From Pogostemon cablin (Eukaryota > Streptophyta > Magnoliopsida > Lamiales > Lamiaceae), in assembly GCA_023678885.1 (NCBI GenBank), contig CM042955.1, positions 19,603,835-19,667,834 on the forward strand: a DNA stretch of 64,000 nucleotides. The letters are read 5' to 3'. The notes beneath the pieces were generated by a model, which saw only the letters and a program-made list of their open reading frames with translations, made no database searches and was not told the DNA's origin. Shown here in pieces: positions 10,832 through 21,249 of this stretch (positions within the stretch are counted from its first letter, which is position 1; every line of letters begins with the position of its first letter). The position numbers and the translations under genes are program-made.

Positions 10832-12886
10832 ATGGCCACAAGTCTATTTTTTATATATATCACCGTAGGAATGATATATAAGGAACATCGTGCAGAGTAT
10901 TTTATGGCATACATTGATTCAGGAGCCGGCATCTGCACAGCAAAGGAAAGAGTCTTCCCGGAAGGCTCAGGCGAAGAATTGCCAACAGTTCTCGGAAAAG
11001 ATTTCTCGCAAATGATGCTAATCCTTAACAGAGGAATCAAGCAAGCGAAAATCATGATTGGAGGAGCAGATCGTACCCCATGGTACAAGGTGAAAACTCC
11101 ACCGTTATATTTTCACGACACCAGAGCAGATATTCTGTTAGGAAACAATTTTCTACAGACATTCAAGTATTTTACCCAAGAAAACGCAACTAGGAGGCTT
11201 ATTTTTACAACTCTTTGTGAACATAAGATCATCGCACCAAGACTGCGTAATGCATTTCAACAAAAAATGCCAATCAAATTTCGCAGCAAGCTTGGTGATG
11301 AAGGTAAACTGAGCCATCCGAAGATGAATGATCAAAGGAGATATGGCGAAGCAGTCCTTCAGATGAGAACCGAGACTGGAGGAGGATGGAAGATGAATAA
11401 ACTAAAGGAGAACACAATCCACCTTCTCAAAGCAAGCTTGGGAGAAAACCTACAGAGAGACGTCACAATCGAAGAACAAATATCTTTGGAGGACGTCAAG
11501 AAGAAGATACAGAGGAACTTCAATGAGGATCCTTTAGCCTGGTAGGATAAGAACGAGCTCAAAGCTTCACTCAAAGTAAAAGAAGGAAAGGAGCATGAGT
11601 TCGTGAGATATAAGCCTATCCTAATGAACCAAGATGATCGAAAGGATATGTAGCTAATACTTAAGGAACATCTGGACCTTAAGTTAATATCACCAGGAGT
11701 ATCTCCATACAGCAGTCCAGGATTTCTAGTTCGAAATTATGGAGAAGTCAAGCGGGGAAAGCCGAGACTTGTGATCAACTACAAAGGGATCAACAACATC
11801 TTGGAGTTCGATGGATACTACATACCAAGTAGGGAGCACTTGGTCAACTGTATCAAGAATGCCAAGGTATTCTCAAAGTTTGATTGCAAATCTGGATTCT
11901 ACCAGATTATGATGGAAGAAGGGAGCAAGAAGTTCACAACCTTCTCCACACCACAGGGCCATTATATTTGGAATGTCATGCCTATGGGCTTGGCAAACGC
12001 ACCCCAGATATATCAAAGGAAGATGAATAATCTTTTCAAAGATTATTTCTCATTCATGTTTGTCTATGTGGATGACATCCTCATAGCCTCGAAGAACATG
12101 AAGGAACATTTAGCACATCTGGAAATATTTTTAAAAGTATGCCACAAGGAAGGATTGGTGCTTTCTGAAAAGTAAACAGCAATAGCAACAAGACAGATCG
12201 AGTTCCTTGGAGAAGAGATCGACGAATCCGGAATTATTCTACAACCACATATTGTAGAAAAGGTCCAAGGATTTCCCGAAGAATTTAAATACAAGAAACA
12301 ACTCCAAAGTTTATTAGGAGTGGTCAACTTTACCAGAATGTTCATCAACAATCTGGTGCAATACAGGAAGATGTTCAGTCTTTTGTTGAAAAAGGATGCT
12401 GAATTCAAATGGGAAGATTCACACCGAGCAATGGTTAAACAACTAAAGAAGCTTTACAAAAAGCTCCCCAAATTAGCCATTCCTAATGACGAGGATGATC
12501 TGGTACTATATACAGATGCCAGTGACCATTGGTGGGCAGCGGTGCTTGCAAAGTCCACAACAGAAGGAGAAAAGCCATGCAGATACTGTAGCGGGCTCTT
12601 TACGGAGAACGAAGTAAATAGATGGCACATCAATGAAAAGGAGTTCTTTGCAGTTCGAAAGGCGTTCAAGAAATGGCCGTTATTTCTTCTCGCGACGAAA
12701 TTCATCCTTAAAATTGATAACACAAGCGTCAAAGCCTTTTTTAAAAATAAAATCGAATCTAAACCAGAAAAGGCTAGACTACTAAGATGGCAAGCAGAAT
12801 GCCAATATTATGATTTTAATATTGTCATTATTAAATCTGTTGATAATATTTTGGCAGATTTCCTGACGAGAGATGGAAGGAGCTGA
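10832..12886 (+). pseudogene. Viral protease-reverse transcriptase-RNase H, broken
   Basis: A single frame of 685 codons interrupted by TAG at 11543-11545, TAG at 11651-11653 and TAA at 12173-12175. The N-terminal part has the retropepsin motif YIDSGAGICTA (about 10910). The reverse transcriptase follows (about 11690-12300), with SKFDCKSGFYQI, the MPMGLANAP motif and the catalytic YVDDIL box near 12065. RNase H follows from about 12505 with LYTDAS, INEKEFFAV and IDNTSV, carrying the expected Asp/Glu/Asp. There is no integrase, which separates it from Ty3 retrotransposons and supports Caulimoviridae. The final TGA overlaps the ATG of the next ORF at 12873. Confidence 0.88.
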
Positions 12887-14173
12887 GATAGACTCCATCC
12901 TGACTGTTTCAAGGCACCTGATGGACAACCTTGAGTTGCTTCAGAGGGAATTCGAGAATCTATCACTCAATGCAAGGCGTGCCGGAAGAATACAAGATAG
13001 TGATCAGACCAAAGTGTCTAATCGCATACGAGACTGTATTCGAAACGGCGCAAGTCTGTTTGAAGCAACACGAGAGCCACTCCTCCGGGCTGTTGATAGC
13101 AATTGCAATTGACAAAAGAAGAGTAGTCGAGAATGGGGCTCTAAACCCGGAGCAAGGGATTCAAGTACCCTTAGCACAAGTCATAGTCTGGAACCTCCAA
13201 AAGAGGAACCGGTCCAAGAAAAATCGAAGACCTGGAGTCACATCTAGAGTCGACGAATCAACCCAGCACCTCTGGGGTCAAAGAGGGAGAGATCAACCTT
13301 AGGCCTATGACGGGCACTGCTAAGGTTGGTATTAACTTAGCTGATTTCTCTTATTGGCAGGAATACCAGGCCAGCTGGGAGAAATTGAACACCAGATAAG
13401 AAATCCGACCGGAAAAATGCCAGGTGGATATATCTGGGGAATTTTCCCGAGTTTGGATGCGAGAAGGCTCGAATCCAATGGATGTAAAGCAGTGGTATGA
13501 CTTTGGGGCACTAGTCTCGATCTATACTATTGCACCAGGTTTCCCAGAACTTGCAAAACTTCCAGAATGGCTGGGAGAAAAGGTTTTCAAGGCATGGGAG
13601 AACAACTCGACTCTATCCAGAGGTTATGTATTAGAGTTGTACTTCACCAGTGCGGCCCCAAAACTAGTCGGGAAAGGCAACCACGAGGCCTTCCATCTCA
13701 TCAAGCTGAGAAGACCTGATGTTTCAGCATCAAATAAGAACAAAGAGTCTTCTGGAAAGGAACCAGTCTTGGTTTCTACATTTTCTGAAGAACAGATCTC
13801 TACGCGAAGAGCGAGGGGTTTGTATGTCTGCATCAAAGCAATGGTGGAGGTAAAGTTCTCATTCAAGTTCGAGCATAAGTCTTTGAATGGGTCTTTCCTG
13901 TTAAACACTTTAACAGGAAAGAAGACAGTGTTCGCTGAGAAGGTTTTCCAGGAAAAACAAGAACTTCTCTGGAAAAACAAGATTCCAGTGAGTAAACAAA
14001 CTTATCGGAGATATTGCAACATGGTCCATTTTGGGCAATGGACGAACAAGGTATGCACAAGCTGTTCCACCCAAATAGAACCAGAATTTGGGAAAGGGAT
14101 AAGATTGGGCATAGGGATGATCAGAACTGTTGATCCACCCCAACCAAGGAAACACGTGGAAAGAAGAGGGTGA
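12873..14173 (+). pseudogene. Viral 3' ORF, candidate TAV/ORF 4-like
   Basis: It begins at an ATG overlapping the RNase H stop. Coding potential moves through three frames: 12873-13112, then 12931-13302, then 13307-14173 with an internal TAA at 13397-13399, so at least two frameshifts are present. The last part is the longest clean segment (about 250 codons) and contains no domain that I can name. Its place as the last ORF before the 35S-like promoter matches the translational transactivator (TAV) of caulimo-, cavemo- and solendoviruses. The assignment is positional. Confidence 0.5.
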
Positions 14174-14360
14174 AACCTCTTCGGAATACCCAGGAGCCGA
14201 GAGAATCATCAGGCACCAAAGAGGACAAATGACTCCTCAAAAAAGCAAGAGCCAGGTGACCTTCCGAAAGGGTAAGAGACATGTGACCGACAGGGAAGAT
14301 GACCCACAATGGGGAATCCAATAAAGAAACCAGCCAGCTGCTAAAGTTGGAATCCGAGGC

Positions 14361-14490
14361 AGATGATGTAAGTGCTGACGCCAACACAATGACGTAAGCA
14401 GTGACGTCACAAAACATTAAGAGAATTTGAAATCCGAATTTTAAATTCGAAAGCCTCTATAAATAGGTGTGTTGAGGAAGCAGAAGGCAT
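14361..14490 (+). promoter_or_regulatory. 35S-like pararetroviral promoter
   Basis: An as-1-like pair of TGACG boxes (14390-14409, including the palindrome TGACGTCA) lies about 50 bp upstream of a strong TATA box, CTCTATAAATAGG (TATAAATA at 14458-14465). This is the arrangement of the CaMV 35S core promoter, where TGA-type bZIP factors bind as-1. Transcription would start near 14490. The motifs look undamaged although the viral ORFs are broken, so local transcription is possible. Confidence 0.85.
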
Positions 14491-14519
14491 GGACCATCAC
14501 CCTATGTTTTCTCTTTCTA

Positions 14520-14525
14520 AATAAA
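14520..14525 (+). terminator. Viral poly(A) signal candidate
   Basis: AATAAA lies about 60 bp after the TATA box, with further copies at 14620 and in the 14636-14648 AATAAATAAATAA run. Caulimovirid poly(A) signals sit shortly downstream of the promoter and are bypassed on first passage. The later copies may be the functional ones. Confidence 0.5.
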
Positions 14526-14649
14526 CCTTGTAATTCTTTCTTTGTATGAGTGTTCTGAGTGCAGCTACAATAGGTAGCTAAAGGAGTTATCTCCTCTTGT
14601 TCTGTGAGGATGAGTGTGTAATAAATTTCTTCATTCAATAAATAAATAA

Positions 14650-14890
14650 TCTTGGGCTACTACTCGAATTATGTAACCTTCCATTATATTCTGCAACCTT
14701 AATCTCCATATTTTTCGACGAGAAACAGTAGCAGCATCCTGTACACCCGGTGTAGGAAACGAACCAGGGTTGTGCTGAGGTCCGCTGAAGGAACGGGATT
14801 GAACCATCACACTGCGGGGTGCGTGGTTGGTTGTGAGGAGCAGCTGTAAAACCTCCCGGATACTCGGTGGATTGACGGTCAAAAAAGGTA
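14650..14890 (+). other. Viral leader-like remainder after promoter
   Basis: Non-coding, less AT-rich than the flanks, running from the poly(A) signals to the likely junction near 14890. In a circular genome this would be leader joining the promoter to the primer site. Short upstream-ORF-like frames are present. I see no clear stem-loop by eye. Confidence 0.4.
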
Positions 14891-15039
14891 TTGTTACTAT
14901 TTCAAGTCGGTTAATTACGAGATTAATGTTGTTTAATTATTGTACGGAAGCATGATGGGTCTGATATGGTCGTAATGGACTATGTCTATTTTAAAAGAAT
15001 ATTGTGATGAAAAGAAAGAGAGAATTTTGTAAATCATAT

Positions 15040-15186
15040 ACGAATATCAATCGGATAGAATAAATAAAAGATTTTATTGATTTTAAAAAGAAAATGGGTA
15101 ATTTTGGAATTAATAGTATAAAGTGGCTAGAAAAAATTTGTTATTATAAGGGTGAGTAGAAAAAATTCAACTTAAAGAATATTGTT
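15040..15186. repeat. Right arm of inverted repeat flanking viral insert
   Basis: The reverse complement matches 6870-7012, sharing TTTTTTCTAGCCACTTT and the CTATCCGATTGAT motif. Together the arms bracket the endogenous virus. Confidence 0.55.
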
Positions 15187-15670
15187 ATTTTAATTTTTTT
15201 ATTTTCTTTTTACTGTAAAGTTGAAAGGTTTAACTCTCTTTTTCTCATTATAACTTGTCCTTAAGTTGAAAACGTTGTGTTTGCGTAATTTTCCATTTCA
15301 CTCCCCCATAATAAATTAATTTTACTGAAGCTTGCGTAATTTTATGAACCTGTAACAATAATTTGTCACTCTCATGAGTAATTTAATATAATATATTAAA
15401 GAATAATTCCTGGGTTTATATGGAGTATACTCGAATGCAAGAATTAATTTATCATTTTACTCAACGAATTTATCAAATCTATTCATTTTAAATTGGTTTA
15501 ATTGAAAAAAAAAAAACTACGAATGCTTAAAGGTGGTTTATTTTTATTTATGAATATTAATTTGTAATAGAAATAAAATTCGTGATTTTTTTTTCAAATA
15601 ACCCTTTAGTTTTACATTATTATTCGTATCATAAAATTACCCTTTCGTAAAAGTGTTTGCCTAAATAATA
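15187..15670. other. AT-rich intergenic stretch
   Basis: No gene, repeat family or RNA that I can recognise. Confidence 0.4.
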
Positions 15671-15931
15671 CTTCCTCCATTTCGTATTGACATTTACGTT
15701 TGCTTTTTGCAGGTAAATTAAGAGATATAATATTTTAATGTGTAGTAAGGTGAAAGAAATACTAGTATTTAATGTAAAGTGAGTAGTTGTATCAGTATTG
15801 TGTGTGGACCTATATAAATAATTAATTGTTTTGTGTGGCCTAATTAAAAAAAATGTAACTCTTAACTTGGAACAATTCAAAATGAAAAATGTAAACCTTA
15901 ATCAATAAACTTTAACTCGGAACAGACGGTG
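15671..15931. mobile_element. Stowaway-like MITE, diverged
   Basis: The left end CTTCCTCCATTTCG follows TA, and the right end CAGACGGTG precedes TA. The internal AATGTGTAGT...TAGTTGTAT core matches the family at 0.9, 2.0, 44.3 and 54.1 kb. Confidence 0.55.
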
Positions 15932-17053
15932 TATGTGAGGCTCAACAACAGTTTTGGGAGTGAATCAGAGCAAAAACATGTGAGGGAGATACAAAAGCAA
16001 TTGATAATCTGTTCACTGTGATATCTTAGTGCGTTCTATTACTGCCTCATTCTCTTTTTCTTTTTCTTTTTCTTTTTCTTTTTCTTTTTCTTTGCCTTAT
16101 TCTTTTCCTTTTGATTCAATTATTGTTGCGCGCAATATTCGAGTTCGAGGAAGGTGTCTGGATTGGGTCGGAGCGGTTCACCAATTCCACAGTGATGTTA
16201 CCTTCGTTGACTCCAAAGGTAAGTTTGAATTGGATTGTTGGAGCTTCTAACATTGTAGAAATTTATCTTTATCTAATATAGATAAGTATTAATTAATATT
16301 TAATCAATTTACCTTGTCCTCTTAACACTTCAATTATTATTTGAATTCATTCTCACACACTTTCTTACACTTCAATTATTATTCAAGTTCATTATTATTG
16401 TTGCAATAGTGATGGAGTTCGAGGAAGGTGTCTGGACTTGATAGGCAGGGATCACCAATTCCACAATAATAATATGGTAATAATGTAACCTTCATTGAAT
16501 TCAAAGGTATGCTTGAATCTTTAAGAAATTTTAGGTGTACTAATTTTATGTTAAATGACAACTCTTGTAGCAAAAAGTAAGTTATGTTAAATGAGAGTCC
16601 ATTTACTTTCATGGGCAAGGAAGGTTAAGGTTTGGTAACCTCTAGTAAAGGTTTGGGGAGGGTTGAGTTAATATTTAGCATGAAGGTTAAGGTTTGGTAA
16701 CCTCTAGTAAAGGTTTGGGGAGGGTTGAGTTAATATTTAGCATGATGGTTAATGTTAGGGTGTATTATTTACTTTTAAGGTTTGTTTTTAACAATTTTAC
16801 TCTATTACCCTTTCAAAAAAATATATTAAAAACATTTGAGATAGCAGATCTCAGTTTAATTATGAATTCTTAACGTGATTCTTACAATCTGTAAATTACA
16901 TTATCCTTTTAAAAAAATATATTAAAAATATTTGAGATAGCAGATCTCAGTTTAATTATGAATTCTTACAATCTGGAAATTTACAGGGATCGATTAAGTT
17001 TAAATTTCTCCGACAAATTTGAGATACCCAGATGGAAACTTGTTCATCTTCGC
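15932..17053. repeat. Locally duplicated region with possible exon remnants
   Basis: A CTTTTT microsatellite spans about 16049-16093. A block GAGTTCGAGGAAGGTGTCTGG...CACCAATTCCACA...AAAGGTA occurs at 16137-16220 and again, diverged, at 16416-16508; both copies end in AAAGGTA, compatible with an exon and splice donor. A 66-bp unit with GGTTTGGTAACCTCTAG is duplicated in tandem at about 16617-16750. A unit with TTTGAGATAGCAGATCTCAG occurs near 16828 and 16930. I do not recognise a protein, and the open frame here lacks an ATG start. Confidence 0.5.
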
Positions 17054-17297
17054 TGTTGGGCCCGTTGGGCCTGTTGGCCCAATTGTTGACCTTCATTCTC
17101 AGAGTATTGGGCCAAGTGTGTCTTGGCCCATAGTCTCACACCCTCACCCTTATTAACCCTAACTTGTGAGCCCAATGATGGGGTTGGTGCAGAATACTCT
17201 TCGTGAGTTTAAAACGGGAATCTGAGCACCTCCCGTCGCCACCAACTCCGGCGACGTCAACCGGCGAGACGACGAGGACGACCGCATCCACCCAACA
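17054..17297 (+). repeat. 5' LTR of non-autonomous element
   Basis: 244 bp, TGTTGGG to CCCAACA. The first 100 bp carries repeated TGGGCC/GGCCCA motifs, which resemble plant site II (TCP-bound) promoter elements. Confidence 0.88.
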
Positions 17298-17298
17298 G

Positions 17299-17310
17299 TG
17301 GTATCAGAGC
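17299..17310 (+). promoter_or_regulatory. Primer-binding site (tRNA-iMet) of LTR element
   Basis: TGGTATCAGAGC begins one base after the 5' LTR, the standard plant copia primer site. Confidence 0.9.
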
Positions 17311-18557
17311 GGGTTTCGTCCGTCCGTCTCCCGAAGCTGCTAACCGTCAGCCGCCGGTGGGAGATCGTCGCCGCTAGGTCTCCGCCGCACGGAAGATCGG
17401 AATCGCGCGCGGGCTCCGCCGCCAGCTTCCAGATCGCGCCGCCGCTGCTGCAGATCGAACCTCCGCTCATCGCCAGCAACTCACCGACCGAAGCTGCCCG
17501 TCGCGCCGCTAGGGTTTGACCGCCGCGACGCTAGCCGCTGCTGCTCGCCGCCGATCTCTCGAAACGCGACGCCTGACGCACACCACCGGAATCGCGACGA
17601 TCTGCAGCCCGCCGGGATCATGCAGCTCACCGATCGAAGCCGCCACTCGCCACCCATCAGCGCTGCCTCGCCGGGAACGCGACAGGAGAAGAACGACACT
17701 GCTGCGCGCCGCTAGGGTTCCATCCAGGCGCCGCCGAAATCGCGATCGTTGCTGTCCATCGCCGGAATCGACCAGCACCGCCGCTTCCAGCCATTGCTCG
17801 GCCACCAGCCACCGACGCCGCCCGCTGACCACCCGCTGCCGTCGTCGCCGTCGACTGCCGGAGTTGACCGCCGGCGCAAGGGTTCCGGTCAGATTGGAGT
17901 GTCCATTTTCAGAAGCTGTTGACCAGTCGCCACCGCTGCCGCCACCTTCCGGGCTGCTATTTGAACGGAGGCACGAGTGGGCTGCTACTCGAAGGGGTTG
18001 TGGTTAGTTCAAGCTTGGTAGCGGGCAGGGTGCGGCTCCAAGGTGGGAGTTGCTTGTCTGGTTGCCGCTTGAACAAGCCTTCGAGGGAAGCTTGTGGCTC
18101 GTAGGGGTGCTACGGTGTTCATCCACCGCTTCAGGGGAGTTTCCATTCCTTTAAACTTTGTGTTTTTTCTGATTTGTTCAGTTATGTTATATCTTTGTGA
18201 TACCCTGAGGCGGTTGATCCTCCTTTGTGCTTTGTGATGCTTTGAGGCGGCTGGTCCTCTTGTGTGATGATTTCTGTGCTGTAGAATTAGGGATTTTTTG
18301 TGATTTGTGACCTAGTTGGTCAATTTCTTGGTATCTCTAATTCTTATTTGCTTGAAATCTATTGTGAATTTTATATCTTTGTGATATTATATCTTGGTAT
18401 GCTTTCGCTGCTAATCTGATTTTTCTAGAATTTTTTGCTCTTTTTGCTATGTGTGAATTGAGTTTGTTTCTAGTCTTTGAGATAGCTTTGGCTCATATGT
18501 GTGTGTGTTTATATTGTTTCTTGAATCTGTGAGTCGATTCACTCAACTTTAAGCACC

Positions 18558-18665
18558 AATGACTCTTCTCCTAATGCATTTGGGCAAGGAGACTTCAATA
18601 TCTGTTTGAAACAGAAGATGAAGTATGAGGGGGTGTTCAAAGCTGTGAATGACTCTTATGATTAA
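18558..18665 (+). pseudogene. Short gag N-terminus remnant
   Basis: One frame reads FGQGDFNICLKQKMK followed by a GVFKAVNDSY stretch, then TAA at 18663-18665. This resembles the GDFxxWKQKM...KVFKAL start of Ty1/copia Gag. Nothing of Gag-Pol follows, so the element is an internally deleted copia derivative that would depend on another element's proteins. Confidence 0.55.
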
Positions 18666-19397
18666 GAGATAATTTCTTGTGTGAATTATTTGTGCCTTTT
18701 AAAACCTTGTGTGTGTGTTAATTGGCTAGTTAATTCTGCATGTGATTAGGAAATTTATTTTTCTATCTTGTTTCACTTTGAATATATGTGCTTCTTTGTG
18801 AATTTGTGTTTTCTTATGTGAAAACTTGTTAGAAATGTGTTTTCTACGTTGTGTGCTTGTTTATGTGTTAAACTTGTCTTGTTTACATGCTTGTTTGTTT
18901 CTCTTAGTGAGGTGGAGCATGTTGTGTGCATTCGAATGTGGTATAACATTTGATTGTTGTTTGTCTGTGTGACTTTTATGTCTGTGTGACTGCGTGTGCT
19001 TCTGTGTGAAGTATCTGTGTGACTTGACTATGTGTCTGTATGAATTGTGTATTCATGTTAGCTTTGTGCTTATTTGCTTCTGTGTGAACTGTTCGTGTGT
19101 CATGAGAACTATGAGTTCTAATCTATGTGATTACATGACTATGTGAACTTTGTGTTTTCTTGGGCTTGTGTGCTCTGTTTATTTTGTCCTTGGGATAATT
19201 TAGACATTTTTTGTGACTGTGTGTCCGTGATCTTTGCTCTGGCTTAGATTTGTGTATCTTTTGTGATACCTTGACTTTGTGTCAAATTTTCTGGATCTTG
19301 CATCTAACTTTGTGTTTTTCCATTTTGCAGGTGTCCGGGAAAAGGTGCGATGATGAATTCCTAAATTTTTTTTTCACAATGGTGGTTGAATTGGGCC

Positions 19398-19409
19398 AAG
19401 GTGGAGATT
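19398..19409 (+). promoter_or_regulatory. Polypurine tract of LTR element
   Basis: AAGGTGGAGATT abuts the 3' LTR and matches the usual plant copia polypurine tract position and composition. Confidence 0.7.
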
Positions 19410-19653
19410 TGTTGGGCCCGTTGGGCCTTTTGGCCCAATTGTTGGCCTTCATTCTCAGAGTATTGGGTCAAGTGTGTCTTGGACCATAGTCTCACACCCT
19501 CACCCTTATTAACTCCAATTTGTGAGCCCAATGATGGGGTTGGTGCAGAATACTCTTCGTGAGTTTAAAATGGAAATCTGAGCACCTCCCATTGCCACTA
19601 CCTCCGGCGACATCAACCGGCGAGACGACGAGGACGACTGCATCCACCCAACA
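19410..19653 (+). repeat. 3' LTR of non-autonomous element
   Basis: 244 bp, the same termini as the 5' LTR, with about 15 substitutions by eye. Confidence 0.88.
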
Positions 19654-19658
19654 TTCGC

Positions 19659-20512
19659 TAATAAGAAACTCGTTTTGTTTGACTACCATCGCAACCGCAT
19701 CGTCAGCGGTTTCCAGCGATCCCCGGTGGCAGATCACGGAACTACCAGAACTCTGGGTCGTCGGATCTACTCCCGATCGAAAAAAACGATGCCATCACAG
19801 TCGAGGTCATGATCTGCGGTGGCGCATTTCACGATCGAGTTCGAGAGAAAAGGGACTTTTCTCCAGGAAAGCCCCACCTGCGGCTGCCTGAAAATCTTCG
19901 ATGAACTATCCAATCCACCGGGGAATGAAGAAGATGCCGATGCGTCGGAAAGGCTGCGACTCTACCACTCCATCGACGTGCGGCACGCCGACGGTCGCGT
20001 GCTAGTCGGAGGCGGTGGAAAGCGGCAGTGTTACGGTTTGGATAGTGGCGGCGGTGGTCGATGAACCAGTGTTAATGGTGGTGCTGAGGGGGCAGAGGGG
20101 GTGAAGTAAGGGGAGAATACTCATGGAGTGGGGGCGGTAGGGCTTCTCAACAAGGGTCAAAATTATAATTTTCCTTCTTAAACATGGGGATGAGAATTAA
20201 CCCTCGATGTTTTGAGGGTTGGGTTAGCCCTCTCTCAGTCTCAATTCAGATCGGGCGGTAAAACCCCCGAAGGTTATCCTTTGATTGTAATCTTTAAAGT
20301 AATCAACATTTAATTAGGGTTGAACGGGAGATAACTCCTGTTAACCCTCAATGTAACGGACTCTGAAAGGTTAATTGGAATATTTTGGTAGTGTGTATGT
20401 TTGAATTGGGTTGGTGTCTAGGTTGTTTAATTGGAATATTTTGATAATGAGTATTTGAATTGGGTCGGTGTTTGGGTTGTGTAATAACCTAGAAATTTTA
20501 GGTATATTAATT
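19659..20512. other. GC-rich host sequence interrupted by LTR element
   Basis: The first 400 bp has gene-like base composition. Across the insertion, the open frame starting at ATG 17033 continues in frame at 19659 and ends near 19888. A second frame at 19819-20064 also looks protein-like. Neither shows a domain that I know, so this may be the 5' part of a gene or a fragment. Beyond 20100 the sequence is non-coding. Confidence 0.4.
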
Positions 20513-21249
20513 GGGTGTGGCACCCCAAAATTACTAAACGTACCCTAAAAATATTTAATAAGAAATAATTATCCTTATAAAATTTAGGTTGCTACAGCTG
20601 AACAATCATCTATCTTTATCAGTTCGATTGCTGCAACCGAACAGAACAAATAATTCATATATCTTATGTGTTTGATTGTAGAACAAGATTGAATAATGAG
20701 AAGTCAAAATATATATGGAGTAATAATTACTTATAATTTTCTACATGTATCAATCACTCTGACGAGGAATATATTGCTGCAGTAATCCACTTTATTCTTA
20801 AAGAATTTGAGAAGCAGATAATCTCCGATTGGATTCCGGCAAGGCGTCTGCTGCGAACCGGTGACCATCAACACTTGCTTTGCCGCTCCGGCTGCTTCAG
20901 TCACTCCCCTCTCTTCTCATCCCAATTCTTCACCGACGGCGAGTCGATGGCAACCGAACAAAGTAATTATTATTCCACTTCGCCAGTCCATGGATGCATT
21001 CAAAATATTTTTGCAACCGAACAATATATAAATTCTTTGTTCTATTCGGTTATGATTGTTCGATTGTTTCAACCGAACAGATAAGATATATGAATTCTTT
21101 GTTCTGTTTGGTTGCAACAACCGAACAAATAAACATAGATGATTGTTCTGTTGCAACCGAACAGATATAAGTTTTATAAGGATAATCATGTCTTATTAAA
21201 TAATTTTTGGGGTACTTTTAGTAATTTTTGGGGCGCAAATAGCCACCCC
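20513..21249. mobile_element. Foldback Mutator-like MITE with possible captured exon
   Basis: Ends GGGTGTGG...CACCCC and ...GGGGCGCAAATAGCCACCCC are inverted, and the arms continue inward with CAACCGAACA-type motifs. The near-identical 9-bp ATATTAATT/ATATTGATT lies at 20504-20512 and 21250-21258, fitting a Mutator-type target-site duplication. The centre (about 20740-21000) differs from the sister element at 41659. It is GC-richer, with an open reading through EKQIISDWIPARRLLRTG, which suggests a captured gene fragment of unknown origin. Confidence 0.65.

Larger units (their letters stand above)
7031..14890 (+). mobile_element. Endogenous caulimovirid (pararetrovirus) copy, broken
   Basis: A nearly full-length viral genome copy, roughly 7.6-7.9 kb, is integrated in plus orientation. 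In order it holds a tRNA-Met primer-binding site, two small ORFs, coat protein with a zinc knuckle, 30K-type movement protein, aspartic protease, reverse transcriptase and RNase H, a downstream ORF of TAV position, a 35S-like promoter and poly(A) signals. Coat protein before movement protein recalls cavemo- and solendoviruses. Multiple stops and frameshifts in almost every ORF show that it is a decayed genomic fossil that does not encode complete proteins. Boundaries are approximate because plant caulimovirids integrate without a defined end. Confidence 0.85.
17054..19653 (+). mobile_element. Non-autonomous copia-like LTR retrotransposon
   Basis: A 2,600-bp element with two 244-bp LTRs (17054-17297 and 19410-19653) that start TGTTGGG and end CCCAACA. 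It is bounded by the exact 5-bp target-site duplication TTCGC (17049-17053 and 19654-19658). A tRNA-Met primer site follows the left LTR, and a purine-rich AAGGTGGAGATT tract precedes the right one. The internal 2.1 kb is GC-rich at first, then T/G-rich, and lacks polymerase. Only a short gag-like remnant is seen. By eye about 15 of 244 LTR positions differ, so it is clearly older than the copia element at 24.4 kb. Confidence 0.88.

Noticed and set aside
10832..12886. Ty3/gypsy retrotransposon polymerase
   Set aside because: No integrase after RNase H and no LTRs; a movement protein, a coat protein and a 35S-like promoter are present instead.
7284..14173. Functional, replication-competent virus
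   Set aside because: Stops and frameshifts hit most ORFs, including six in-frame stops between 10115 and 12175 across MP and polymerase.
17516..18007. 163-codon Arg/Ser/Pro-rich open frame
   Set aside because: It lies in the GC-rich leader of the LTR element; composition is low-complexity, it overlaps other frames of the same kind, and it has no domain.
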